Origin: Pedobacter chitinilyticus
GTDB lineage: Bacteria > Bacteroidota > Bacteroidia > Sphingobacteriales > Sphingobacteriaceae
NCBI RefSeq assembly: GCF_003313385.1
Contig: NZ_QMHN01000007.1
Location: 90,773-139,368 of the forward strand
Direction of reading: 5' to 3'
Length of the DNA: 48,596 bases
Positions 15,659-25,060 of the stretch are shown in pieces. The number at the start of each line of letters is the position of its first letter. The stretch's first letter is position 1. The notes beneath the pieces are model-generated. The model ran no database searches. It was not told the origin of the DNA and was given only the letters and a program-made list of their open reading frames with translations. Both the position numbers and the translations under genes were made by a program.

Positions 15659-17224
15659 TTACTGTACCTGAACGTTAATGAGTTTTAACCATCCTTCAGT
15701 GGTGATATCGCCATTTACGGATAGTTTAATGCCTGGCTTGTTGCCGTCTGTAGTGTCAACAATAGCTACTGCCCAAGTATAAGTTCCCGCAGGTACATCT
15801 ACGTTGGCTTTTAATTCATATTTTGTTGGGGCGCTCTTCATCCAAGTTGATGGCTCGCTCGCTTTATCCAACAAAACTTTCTTTACTGCTCCGCTAGCAT
15901 CTAATAAGGCAAAAGCTACTTTATATTTAAAGTTCCATTGTGGAATATTGTTAGGGAAATAACCGAAACCCATGTTTCTCCAACGGTGAGTGATGGTGGC
16001 TTCGGTACCACTATTCAATTTCTCTGGCAAGTAAACCTGATCAGGATATAAACGATAACCCCCTTCCGATACAAAGCGTTGTACCAAGGTGAAAGATTTG
16101 CTGAACCAACTTTCGATATCTCCGATACGGAAATCCATGGTATTTACCGCAGCTTCTAACGAGGCATCAAATTCGCCTTTTCTTACATCTTCAGGATGTC
16201 CTTCTCTGTATTTCCCACTTGGATCAGTCCAATAACGGTGCGTGCCGCTGGTAATCCAACCACCTTCCATTAAAATTGGGCGTTTGAAGTTCCAAGCTTT
16301 TGCAAAAGCTTTTTCCCAACTTTGGTAGTAATCAGTCATTCCAAAAGCATCCTGACGTAAGCTGTATCCTTTATTGATCATCTTAACCAATAACCTATCA
16401 GAATTAGGATTGGCTGATCCCCAACTTACTGGGTCTCCTACTACACGGTGGTAGTTCATGGCCAAAGGAATTTTAGGGAATGTTCTGGTATAAAGATCAG
16501 AAATCCAATCCATCACTTCTTCTTTTGCTTCTTCAATTTTAGCGACAGGGGTGTTTAATGCTGGATCAAAATAGATCACGTTGTGCGCCTCGCCCCATTT
16601 GCCCAAACCATAAGCATCAATAAATGCGGTTTTCTTTGGATCGTTAAAGTCTTTCGCCAGCTCTTCGATAAATTTAGTGTAATACTGTCTGAAAATTGGA
16701 TCTTGAGGATATGGCGTTTTACGTGTAGGATAGGCAGCATTCTCCAAGTAAAACTTCGCACCAGCATCAAATACAAACTGAGGGGTATTTAAGCCTTGGT
16801 CGCGACCATCTACTACGATACGGAAAGAGATTGGCAAACCTTTGCTTTCTGCTCCTTTGATCATTTTGTAAATGGCGGTACTTGGGTCTCTCCATGCGTA
16901 AACCCCGTTGGCTGGGTTAAATGTTGCCCAGCTGGTACGGATATAGCATGCTGATGCGTAATCAATTGCTTTTACTCTCTTGCCCAAATCTGGCACATAA
17001 TATTCGGTATCCCAATAGCTTGCCAAACCTGATCCAGAACCGTACATCACCCATCCGTTTAAAGGATTACGAAATACTGAGCTCCTGTTGTAATTAGGCT
17101 TTACCAGCGTACCCTGGGCTTGAGTTGCCTCATCATCCTTATTCTTTTTACAGGCAAAAACCGAGAGACACATGACCACGGCCAAAGTTTTTAGGCCTGT
17201 TATTTTATAGTTTATTTTTTTCAT
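15659..17224 (-). CDS. DUF4874/DUF4832 lipoprotein (paralogue A)
   Basis: Predicted 521-residue lipoprotein. The signal peptide ends in a lipobox with CKK (SVFACKKNK, C25). The N-terminal DUF4874-like half contains NPLNGWVMYG and ACYIRTSWATFNPANGVYAW, which resemble a TIM-barrel hydrolase (a WxxxNPxxGxYxW pattern as in GH42-like folds). The C-terminal DUF4832-like part has GFGYFPNNIPQWN and a beta-rich tail. GRDQG, the GKWGEAH glutamate and the LMEGGWIT glutamate are candidate catalytic positions. It is the last gene of the SusC operon, 51 bp after the SusE-like gene. A close paralogue opens the other end of the locus. The activity is unknown; a glycoside hydrolase is an inference. Confidence 0.85.
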   Translation of the reverse strand: MKKINYKITGLKTLAVVMCLSVFACKKNKDDEATQAQGTLVKPNYNRSSVFRNPLNGWVMYGSGSGLASYWDTEYYVPDLGKRVKAIDYASACYIRTSWATFNPANGVYAWRDPSTAIYKMIKGAESKGLPISFRIVVDGRDQGLNTPQFVFDAGAKFYLENAAYPTRKTPYPQDPIFRQYYTKFIEELAKDFNDPKKTAFIDAYGLGKWGEAHNVIYFDPALNTPVAKIEEAKEEVMDWISDLYTRTFPKIPLAMNYHRVVGDPVSWGSANPNSDRLLVKMINKGYSLRQDAFGMTDYYQSWEKAFAKAWNFKRPILMEGGWITSGTHRYWTDPSGKYREGHPEDVRKGEFDASLEAAVNTMDFRIGDIESWFSKSFTLVQRFVSEGGYRLYPDQVYLPEKLNSGTEATITHRWRNMGFGYFPNNIPQWNFKYKVAFALLDASGAVKKVLLDKASEPSTWMKSAPTKYELKANVDVPAGTYTWAVAIVDTTDGNKPGIKLSVNGDITTEGWLKLINVQVQ

Positions 17225-17275
17225 GTTGAGTAACCTTAAATTAGTTTATACTCCAATATTTTAACTTACCATGAA

Positions 17276-18496
17276 CTAGCGTTTTTCTGCTAGGATGGTA
17301 TTATTTCGTAAATCAAAAACAACAACATTTGTGGTTGCAGGAATGGTGTAATATGAATTACGTTGCGCACTGGTAGTTCCTCCAGCCAGCTCAGTCGTTT
17401 TTCCGAGGATCAAGGTAAGTTCCTGAGCAGTTCCCGTACCACTTACTGGTGCAGTAAAGGCATAGGCCAAATTCTTGTTGTTATCTGTACCACCGTATAC
17501 AATAAACTTGGCTTTTCCAACTCTACCACCAGTATAAACAAGTACTTGCGGATCAGCCAAACTCACTTTACAATCCATTTTAATTGGAGTTCCCCAACTG
17601 TTGATTTGTCCATGCATCCATAACTCGGAAACGGTGGTTGTTTGAACCACGCCCCCATCTCCATTCCAGGTTACTACCCTTGGGCTTAATGCTTGTGCCG
17701 GCGAATAAATGGTAGCGGTAGCTTTTTGCATGTTTACCACCACACGGTACTGTCCTGCCGTTTCTATTTTCCAGGCAAATTTGGTTTCGCGTATTTTAAT
17801 GCCTACTGCTTGACCATCTTTAAGTTCGGTATTAGCATCTGCTGAAACGATATAGTTGGTTTCACCATTAAACTCTACTGGAATTTCTAAATCACCTGGT
17901 TGTAAATTCAATACGTAAGCATATTGGTTAAGGTTCTCTAAGGTTGCTGGCATTTCAATTTTATTAATGCCCTGAATAGCACTTCCTCCTAAAAACACCT
18001 TATCGGCATCAAAAATGACTGCTTTAATAGGGGTAACCACCACTCTTATGGTACGTACTTCTGGGGCTTCGAAAGTAGCGCCACCCTGCCACTCGGCCAC
18101 TACTCTAAATTCTACGGTAAATGGTTTATTGGCAGGCACACCCCATTTTTCATTTGCCCAGTTCTGTAATTGCTCTGAAGTAAAACTTCTGCTAAATACG
18201 CCATCATCTTCATAATTCATGATGGCCGTACCCGCACCGAAATTATTACCAACCACATCTAATTTAGTGGTATAACTCACCATATGGTCGTTTGATTGTG
18301 AGCGAGCAGGCAGCCAGTTAAAGGTTAAAATATCTTTGGAAAGATTGTTTTCATCTAAAGTGATGTTTAGTGAAGACGCCTTTAGCTCCATTTTTTCTTG
18401 AACTTTCGGAATATCGTTAATCCCCTTTTTACAGGCCGAAATACAAAGCACAAAGCTCATGGCCAATAAAGTTTTATATAAATAGTTCGTTTTCAT
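17276..18496 (-). CDS. SusE-like surface glycan-binding lipoprotein
   Basis: Predicted 406-residue lipoprotein with lipobox LCISACKKG. The N-terminal Ig-like SusE domain contains LDENNLSKDILTFNW and is followed by beta-rich repeats that resemble starch-binding-type modules (FLGGSAIQG and an aromatic-rich C-terminal part). The start at 18496 (MKTNYLYKTLL) is chosen because the frame open from 18574 overlaps the SusD stop and adds a non-signal extension. It lies 28 bp after SusD in the same operon, the usual place for a surface glycan-binding protein. It would help SusC/SusD to capture the target glycan. Ligand specificity cannot be read from the sequence. Confidence 0.85.
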   Translation of the reverse strand: MKTNYLYKTLLAMSFVLCISACKKGINDIPKVQEKMELKASSLNITLDENNLSKDILTFNWLPARSQSNDHMVSYTTKLDVVGNNFGAGTAIMNYEDDGVFSRSFTSEQLQNWANEKWGVPANKPFTVEFRVVAEWQGGATFEAPEVRTIRVVVTPIKAVIFDADKVFLGGSAIQGINKIEMPATLENLNQYAYVLNLQPGDLEIPVEFNGETNYIVSADANTELKDGQAVGIKIRETKFAWKIETAGQYRVVVNMQKATATIYSPAQALSPRVVTWNGDGGVVQTTTVSELWMHGQINSWGTPIKMDCKVSLADPQVLVYTGGRVGKAKFIVYGGTDNNKNLAYAFTAPVSGTGTAQELTLILGKTTELAGGTTSAQRNSYYTIPATTNVVVFDLRNNTILAEKR

Positions 18497-18524
18497 CTGT
18501 TTATTTTTTATTAACAACCATTGG

Positions 18525-20174
18525 TTAATTGCCATATCCTGGATTTTGAGGGAATGGTGCGCCAGTATTGGCATCTCTAATTACCTGAGGAATTGGCCAC
18601 AACATATTATTTTCAGTTACTTTACCAGCAACTGCAGGATTATGTGCTTTTATACGGTCTACATACTTTTTGGTACGCACCAAGGTAAAACGTCTGCTTT
18701 CTTCACCTACTAATTCACGTATACGTTCATCAAGCAAATAATCCATATCTACCTGTGCTGCAGCAACATCTCCAGCGCCTGCTCTTCTACGTACTTCGTT
18801 TATTGCATCAGCAGCTTTACCTGGATTATTTTGTCCCAAATAAGCTTCGGCTAATAATAAATAAGTTTCTGCCAAACGGAACTTCATACGATCTTTATAA
18901 CTACCCGTTAAAGCTAAATTTTCGGTACGCCCGTAAAAGAACTTAGTAATTGCCGGAAATAAAGTTTTTGTGGTAAACCAAGTTTGCTCGGTTATATTTG
19001 CTTTTTTACCAAACAAAGCTGCATCAGCGGAATTGTTGTAGTACCAATCACGTTTAATGTTATAATTTGAATTACGCATATCAGTTGCACTAAAAATACC
19101 AGCTACATTTCCTGTTGCATTGGTCCGATTGGTACCTACCCACCATTTCATTGGTACTAATTGTGCAATTCCTCTTCCTCCCAAGGTATCTGCCAAAACA
19201 AATCCACTTATAGATGAGTAGTTAGGGATCCAAGCTCGACGGGTCCAGTCATCAGAGTTGGTACCGCCGCCAATGGTATTAAACTGAAATTGCAATACCC
19301 AAATACTTTCTCTGTTGCCACTTTTTCTGTTTTGATTGTTTTCTAGAAACATATCGCTAAACACATCACCAGCTTTATCCTTTGCCACACCGAAACGTGT
19401 TTTCATTAAGTTATAATAGCCACTGTTGATTACTGCAAGTGCCGCCTGCTCTGCCGCTGGGTAGTCGCCCTGTAAGAGATAGATTTCGCTTAACAAATGG
19501 CTAGCAGCCCATTTTGTCAGCTTACCTTCCTTAAAATCTGTAACATCTGGATTGGTTGGCAAGTTGGCTACCGCAAATTTTAGGTCATCCACCATGTGTG
19601 CAATCACTTCTGCTTTTGGTGTGCGGGTAAAGTTCAGCTTAAAATCGTAAAGAATAGTTTCTACGTAAGGTACATCGCCATAAAGATAGGTCAAAGTACG
19701 GTAAGCATAAGCCCTAAAGAAACGTGCTTCAGCTTGAAAACGAAGTTTATCTGTAGGTGAATCCCAATTGGTATTCTTCTCTGAATACACCAACATTAAG
19801 TTTGCCGACGAGATTAAGCTGTAAGCCCAATTCCAGTAGCTTAACGCAAATCTTTCCGTAGGGGTGATCGTTAGGGTAGCATGTGCGGTTAGTGAACCAT
19901 CGCTGTTGATTACATCCGCAATATCTGTGGCTGCCTGTAACGATTCGTATGGTGTTGCTGCGTTATGTATAAAAGCTCCACCTTCGCCAAAAGTATTGTA
20001 TTCAGATCGGGTTAATGAATATAAACCTGCACTACCTACTTCAAAACCGTAGGTACTGGTATAAGTATTAGATGGTGCCAGTTCAGTTTTCAAGTCTTCT
20101 TCTAAAAACTTTTTACAGCCACCTAATGAGATCAATATGATAAGTGCTAGACTTGTTTTGATAAAATTTTTCAT
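18525..20174 (-). CDS. SusD/RagB family nutrient-binding lipoprotein
   Basis: Predicted 549-residue outer-membrane lipoprotein of the RagB/SusD family. The lipobox is SLGGC20KKF. The N-terminal SusD-like region (FLEEDLKTELAPSNTYTS) is followed by TPR-like helices (FQAEARFFRAYAYRTLTYLY, EIYLLQGDYPAAEQAA) and the C-terminal RagB domain ending AINEVRRRAGAGD and MLWPIPQ. It forms a lid over the SusC pore and binds oligosaccharide at the cell surface. It follows SusC by 18 bp, as expected. The length is normal and all domains are intact. Confidence 0.95.
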   Translation of the reverse strand: MKNFIKTSLALIILISLGGCKKFLEEDLKTELAPSNTYTSTYGFEVGSAGLYSLTRSEYNTFGEGGAFIHNAATPYESLQAATDIADVINSDGSLTAHATLTITPTERFALSYWNWAYSLISSANLMLVYSEKNTNWDSPTDKLRFQAEARFFRAYAYRTLTYLYGDVPYVETILYDFKLNFTRTPKAEVIAHMVDDLKFAVANLPTNPDVTDFKEGKLTKWAASHLLSEIYLLQGDYPAAEQAALAVINSGYYNLMKTRFGVAKDKAGDVFSDMFLENNQNRKSGNRESIWVLQFQFNTIGGGTNSDDWTRRAWIPNYSSISGFVLADTLGGRGIAQLVPMKWWVGTNRTNATGNVAGIFSATDMRNSNYNIKRDWYYNNSADAALFGKKANITEQTWFTTKTLFPAITKFFYGRTENLALTGSYKDRMKFRLAETYLLLAEAYLGQNNPGKAADAINEVRRRAGAGDVAAAQVDMDYLLDERIRELVGEESRRFTLVRTKKYVDRIKAHNPAVAGKVTENNMLWPIPQVIRDANTGAPFPQNPGYGN

Positions 20175-20192
20175 TTTCGTGTGGTATTAAAA

Positions 20193-23189
20193 TTAAAAGT
20201 TCACATTTAGACCAAACATGTACGAGCGTGCTGTTGGGAAAGAAGCCATCCAAGTATTATCATAATTAAGTACCTGACGGATATTTGAAAACGTATGTAA
20301 GTTATTTACGCTTGCATTGATATCGATACCGCTTAATCCTATTTTTTTAGCGATGTTTTGTGGAACTCTGTAACCAAAGGTGATGTTTCTAACCTGTACG
20401 TAGTTTACTTTTTTGTAGTAACCGTGCTGAAGTGTGTTCATATAAGCTGGTGAAACAATGGTTCCGCCTGGGTTTTCTGGCGTCCAGTAATTGGCATTGT
20501 GCACATAATTGGTGATACCAAAAGTCCACGAACCTAGGTTGGCCATATGATCGTCTCTCCAAACGCCAAAAACTCCTGTTACCAATGCCGATGCATAGAA
20601 GTTTTTATAGCTCAATCTATTTGCGAATGATGCGGTATAACGTGGATTTTTAGAACCGATGATTTTTCTATCTGCAGTTGTAATTACGCCATCTCCATTT
20701 ACATCTTCAATTTTTGCTGCACCTGGCAATCCTCCTGGCTGTACGCTATAGTTTTCGCCAGCTTGCCAAATTCCAACCATGTTGTAATCGAAAAATATCC
20801 TCAATGGTTTGTTAATGTACCAGTTGTTGGCAATATCATCCAATCCATCGCCTCGTAATTCTACAATTTTATCTCTGTTCAAAGAAAATACTGCGGTTGA
20901 GTTCCAAGAGAAATCCTTTGCTTTAACATTAACAGAATTTAAGGTAACCTCAATACCCTTGTTTTGTGTTTGGCCAATGTTGTCCATAATGGTACGGTAG
21001 CCATTCATAATAGGAACGGTACGTGTCATCAACAAATCTTTGGTGTTGTTAAGGTAAGCATCGATACTACCACTTAACCTGCTTTTGAACAATTGAAAAT
21101 CGATACCTAAGTTGGTTGAATAGGTGGTTTCCCACTTTAAGTTAGGATTACCAATACCATCACCCGCTAAATAAGCTGCTGTAACCGCCTGTCCTGCATC
21201 ACCCCAAATGTATTTTACGTTAGAGTTTAAACGATCGAGCGTTCTGTAAACATTAATGGCCTGATTACCATTGGCTCCATAAGAAAGGCGGATTTTCAAC
21301 ATATCCAACCACTTTACTTTATCTTTCAAGAAGCTTTCTTCGCCAATATGCCAAGCCGCGGCGGCAACTGGGAAAAATGCATATTTATTATTGACACCAA
21401 ATACCGATGCCCCGTCAGATCGACCTGTTAGTGTAAGTAGGTATTTACCTTTATAAGCATAGTTTAACCTGCCCATGTAAGAAAGCATTGCTGTTTCTGA
21501 TAAGGAAGAATCATTTGCTGGATTACGGGCTGCACTACCGATCATGAAATATTCATTATCATCGGTTACAAAACCTTGCCCACTCTGCGATGTACCCCAA
21601 CTTTTAGTTTTCTGCATACTGAACAAGCCAGTCACATCAAAGCGATGGTCGCCAATTTCACGTTCGTACTTGATAATGTTTTCCCAAGTATAATCATTAT
21701 ACTGAGAGTTGTTAATAGAAGCACTACCACCCACTACAGTTCCTTGGTCTCTACCATCAAAGGTATCACGACCGTAATAGGTTCCTGTAAAACCATTTCT
21801 ATAGTTGTAACCAAAATTAGATCTTAACGACAAGCCTTTAACTGGCAATAAAATATTGGCATATCCAGAAACAAAGAAGTTATTATTGTATCTATCTTGG
21901 ATGGCGTTTACATTACGCATAGGGTTTACGATCAACGAATATTCCATTGGTTCTGGCACATATCTACCATTTTCGTCTTTGTAAGCGCCGTACGGACTTT
22001 GTTTAATCGCATGTTCAATGTTTGGCGTAATACCGCCATCGCTTTTACGTGTATACTGCAGGCCTACACCAATGGTTAACCATTTGTTAAATGTTTGATC
22101 GAGATTAGAGGTGATATTTAAACGCGACAGTTTAGAGTTGTACACTACACCATCTTGATCTAAAGCTGCTAAAGAAGCCATATATTTGGTACTCTCTGTA
22201 CCGCCTGATATAGATAGCTGGTGATCCATAGTCATGGCCCTTCTAAAAATATAATCTTGCCAATCGTTTGTAATACCTTTGGCATAGTTATTACGTTCGG
22301 TGACGCTAATGATATCTCCAGCGATTGGATCTAACAATTCTCCAGTATATCCTTGTCTTAATCTTGCAATATCCTGTTGGAAACGGATATATTCATTTGG
22401 CCCCATGACATCAATGGTTTGCATTGGCTCGGCCATGCCCAATTGCCCACGATAGGTTACCGTTGCTTTACCTAAGGCACCTCTTTTGGTTTGGATCAAA
22501 ATTACCCCGTTAGAACCTCTAGAACCATAAATAGCTACCGCAGAGGCATCTTTTAGGATAGACAGGTTTTCTACGTTATTTGGGTCGATATCTGCAAGTG
22601 AACCGTTGTAAGGAATTCCATCTAAAATAATTAATGGATTGTTGCTGGCTGATAAGGAGTTTTCACCACGGATCAACAAGGTTTGCGCCGCCCCTGGAGC
22701 CGCATTACCAGTAGTGATGCTAAAACCTGCTACCTGACCTACCAAACGGTCCATTAAGTTAGGGGTAGATACCATACTTAACTGCTCTTTACCCACTACG
22801 GCCAAACCGCCCGTTAAATCTTTTTTCTTGGCGGTACCGTAACCTACCACCACTACTTGGTCTAAGGTTTTATCACCCGACATTTTCACATTGATGGTCC
22901 CCGTTGGGTTGACTTTAATTTCTTGTGGATCGAAGCCTATGTACGAGAACACCAAAGTAGCCGCTGGCGCAGCTTGTATGGTATAATTTCCGTCTACGTC
23001 GGTTAAGGTTCCTGTTTTAGTTCCTTTGATAATTACTGAAACACCTACCAGCACTTCCCCCTTCTCATCAGTAACTTTTCCTTTAACTTTAATCGGATCT
23101 TGTTGTGAATAGCTGTAATTTGTTGCCATCAGTAGAACGGCTAACATCATTAGCCAGCTCTTGAGCTTGATGTGTAATTCTTTTATCAT
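20193..23189 (-). CDS. SusC/RagA family TonB-linked outer-membrane transporter
   Basis: Predicted 998-residue TonB-dependent glycan transporter. A signal peptide ends near YSYSQQ. A carboxypeptidase-regulatory-like domain lies at about 32-105. The SusC signature VVVGYGTAKKKDLTGG lies at 112-128. The plug includes RGENSLSASNNPLIILDG and AVAIYGSRGSNGVILI. The barrel ends in FGLNVNF. It imports oligosaccharides into the periplasm with the SusD protein encoded next. It is the first gene of the susC-susD-susE-DUF4832 unit and has a predicted untranslated leader of about 440 nt after an operator-linked promoter at 23640-23707. It lacks the N-terminal STN domain, consistent with control by the HTCS rather than by FecR. 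Confidence 0.95.
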   Translation of the reverse strand: MIKELHIKLKSWLMMLAVLLMATNYSYSQQDPIKVKGKVTDEKGEVLVGVSVIIKGTKTGTLTDVDGNYTIQAAPAATLVFSYIGFDPQEIKVNPTGTINVKMSGDKTLDQVVVVGYGTAKKKDLTGGLAVVGKEQLSMVSTPNLMDRLVGQVAGFSITTGNAAPGAAQTLLIRGENSLSASNNPLIILDGIPYNGSLADIDPNNVENLSILKDASAVAIYGSRGSNGVILIQTKRGALGKATVTYRGQLGMAEPMQTIDVMGPNEYIRFQQDIARLRQGYTGELLDPIAGDIISVTERNNYAKGITNDWQDYIFRRAMTMDHQLSISGGTESTKYMASLAALDQDGVVYNSKLSRLNITSNLDQTFNKWLTIGVGLQYTRKSDGGITPNIEHAIKQSPYGAYKDENGRYVPEPMEYSLIVNPMRNVNAIQDRYNNNFFVSGYANILLPVKGLSLRSNFGYNYRNGFTGTYYGRDTFDGRDQGTVVGGSASINNSQYNDYTWENIIKYEREIGDHRFDVTGLFSMQKTKSWGTSQSGQGFVTDDNEYFMIGSAARNPANDSSLSETAMLSYMGRLNYAYKGKYLLTLTGRSDGASVFGVNNKYAFFPVAAAAWHIGEESFLKDKVKWLDMLKIRLSYGANGNQAINVYRTLDRLNSNVKYIWGDAGQAVTAAYLAGDGIGNPNLKWETTYSTNLGIDFQLFKSRLSGSIDAYLNNTKDLLMTRTVPIMNGYRTIMDNIGQTQNKGIEVTLNSVNVKAKDFSWNSTAVFSLNRDKIVELRGDGLDDIANNWYINKPLRIFFDYNMVGIWQAGENYSVQPGGLPGAAKIEDVNGDGVITTADRKIIGSKNPRYTASFANRLSYKNFYASALVTGVFGVWRDDHMANLGSWTFGITNYVHNANYWTPENPGGTIVSPAYMNTLQHGYYKKVNYVQVRNITFGYRVPQNIAKKIGLSGIDINASVNNLHTFSNIRQVLNYDNTWMASFPTARSYMFGLNVNF

Positions 23190-23639
23190 TTAGTTTTATA
23201 TTGGTTAGCATTAAAAATTAATCGTTCATGTTTTGCGCTGCCAGATGGAGCGAAGAAAGCTAGGTTCATTTAAGTTTGGCGATAGGCTTTGGTTTTGTTT
23301 TGTTCAACTTCTATTTCTTATTGCCGATGTTTAAACTGCCTGTGGTGACCAAGCAGTAAATACCAGCTTTATGGGTTTATCAATGATGACGTTTGGGATC
23401 GCAAAAGAGACTACTCAAAAATGTTTTTCTATACCAACCGAAGGGCCTTGAGTAAAGACCAAAGTTTGGCAATAGGATTTTTTACCTGATGATTTACAGG
23501 AATTAAAAACTGGGAATGAGATGCTCTGTTAAGCGTTCTGGAAATCCTCGAATTTGGGATGTACAGTTCGTTAGCAATTGCTAAGGTTATGGGTTGGTTA
23601 GTTTTCATACTTGGTTCTAGGTTGTACAAATGGTTAAGA
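23190..23639 (-). promoter_or_regulatory. Long 5' leader of the SusC operon
   Basis: About 440 bp separate the predicted transcription start (near 23633) from the susC ATG. An open frame of 66 codons on the minus strand (23429-23629) begins next to the predicted start of transcription, but its sequence has no recognisable domain. An isolated operator-like half-site (GGTTTTGTTTTGTTC, 23292-23306) lies about 100 bp from susC. Long leaders in this position may carry sRNA or structure-based control; no specific structure was proven. Confidence 0.4.
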
Positions 23640-23707
23640 CAAAACTATACACATCAAACATCCCTAGGGTTCGTTTTTGTACGAAAATGGTTTGGTTTTG
23701 TACAACC
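23640..23707 (-). promoter_or_regulatory. HTCS-type operator and promoter for the SusC unit
   Basis: On the plus strand, half-sites GGTTCGTTTTTGTAC (23668-23682) and GGTTTGGTTTTGTAC (23689-23703) are spaced 21 bp start to start. CAAAACTA (23640-23647) reads TAGTTTTG on the minus strand, a Bacteroidota -7 box, 20 bp downstream of the operator for leftward transcription. No TTTG -33 box is at the normal distance, which fits activator dependence. The same layout occurs at 26323-26386 and 47785-47849. Confidence 0.75.
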
Positions 23708-23772
23708 TTAAGGATTGTGGACGTTTTTATACCTACTTGAGAAGAAAAACGGCTTATTTATGAGGTAATCAC

Positions 23773-24990
23773 TTATTGTGCAATGGTTTTTACATGGTCT
23801 ATCCTTACCGAATCACTCTGCTCCACATCTATTGGAGTGCCATTGCCGATATAGAAAATATCCCTAAAACTAGCTTCGGATATTCCTTTGGCTTTTACAG
23901 GATAATGGGTGATGATATTCCTTACAAATAGGCCTTTAATATTGGAAGTATGTTCAACCACCAGGCCTTGTTTTGATAAAGGGCTGATGATCATATTTTC
24001 GATAAAAACATTTTTAATTCTCAACTTACCGACAGGCATAATGCGGATTGCTCGGTGTGAGATGGAATAGAAATCTTGCCAGTTTTGGAGATAGATGTTC
24101 GAAATATTATCGCTCTCTCCACGATACACGGAACCGCTCACCACGTTGACATTCTCCTTACCTGCTGCTACGCCTGTATCTGTTAAACCTATATTGATAA
24201 AGTCATCGCCGCTTTTGCCTTTGCAATTGGCAATGGTGATGTTCTTGCATCCAAATCTTACGCCCAAACCATCTTGATTTAAAACCTGTCGGTCTGTACC
24301 CGCAACGTTAATGGCTTGCCTTACGTCAAAAGTGATATCCTTAACCACTCCATTGCTGCAACGCTCCATTACCAAACCGTGTGCATGGTAATCTTTCAAC
24401 ACAATACCGCTAATTTCAAAGCCATCTACATGGGCCAGTATAATGGCATGATTGCGCCATCCGCCTTTTTGGTTTTCATTAGGTTTGTCGGCATCGCTTC
24501 CGTATGATTGTCCGAAACCACTGGGAGATTTAGATAAGGTTTTATTGTGATCGCCCGTAGCTCGGGGGTTGTTGGCTCCTTCTAAAAGCACATTGCCTTT
24601 TCCCGTGATCTTGATGTTTTTTAACGGTTCAATATTGGTAATCCCTAATCCTGCATTTGCAGAACGGATAAAATTATCTCTGCATTTGTCTGATAATTTG
24701 ATTTTACAGTTGTTGAGTTCTAATTCAAAATCACCAGGCAGTAAAATGGCTTGATCAATTAACCAAACATCGGTTTTTGCCACTGCATCGTATCTAGGAA
24801 TCACTACCTTACCTGTTGTATTTTTCGCCTCATTTATTGCTTTTTGTATCCGTTCTGTTTGGGAGCCTTTAGAATATAGGTTAGGGCTATGATAGGTTTC
24901 GGCTGGTTTTTGGGCATTAACTGCTACTAAAAAATTGAAACTGTACATGCAAACGCAGAACATTAAGATTGCTTTCCTTGAGATGGTCAT
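23773..24990 (-). CDS. GH28-like right-handed beta-helix protein
   Basis: Predicted 405-residue exported protein with a signal peptide ending near VNAQ. Repeated coil motifs (ILAHVDGFEISGIVLKDYHA, NITIANCKGKSGDDF, IKNVFIENMIIS) indicate a right-handed parallel beta-helix as in GH28 and pectate lyases. The N-terminus (RIQKAINEAKNTTGKVVIP) is typical of the pectate-lyase superfamily. Candidate active-site elements are NQD240G, GD262D263, H312 and R313-A-I-R. They recall GH28 NTD, DD, GHG and RIK but are not canonical. It lies 70 bp after GH88 in the same unit, so it probably generates GH88 substrates or an allied oligosaccharide. Whether it is a hydrolase, lyase or inactive binder is open. Confidence 0.75.
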   Translation of the reverse strand: MTISRKAILMFCVCMYSFNFLVAVNAQKPAETYHSPNLYSKGSQTERIQKAINEAKNTTGKVVIPRYDAVAKTDVWLIDQAILLPGDFELELNNCKIKLSDKCRDNFIRSANAGLGITNIEPLKNIKITGKGNVLLEGANNPRATGDHNKTLSKSPSGFGQSYGSDADKPNENQKGGWRNHAIILAHVDGFEISGIVLKDYHAHGLVMERCSNGVVKDITFDVRQAINVAGTDRQVLNQDGLGVRFGCKNITIANCKGKSGDDFINIGLTDTGVAAGKENVNVVSGSVYRGESDNISNIYLQNWQDFYSISHRAIRIMPVGKLRIKNVFIENMIISPLSKQGLVVEHTSNIKGLFVRNIITHYPVKAKGISEASFRDIFYIGNGTPIDVEQSDSVRIDHVKTIAQ

Positions 24991-25060
24991 GGTTATGATT
25001 TTGTAACGATGAGGTATTTAACAGTAAGAATACTTGTTTTTTTGATGATTTGAGGAATAT

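Noticed and set aside
18497..18574. Extended start of the SusE-like protein
   Set aside because: The extension overlaps the SusD coding end and would bury the lipoprotein signal peptide that starts at 18496.
23292..23306. Fourth operator half-site
   Set aside because: Two mismatches to the consensus, no partner 21 bp away and no correctly spaced -7 box.
23429..23629. 66-residue leader peptide gene before susC
   Set aside because: No recognised domain, no evident ribosome site and no homologous leader at the other two promoters.
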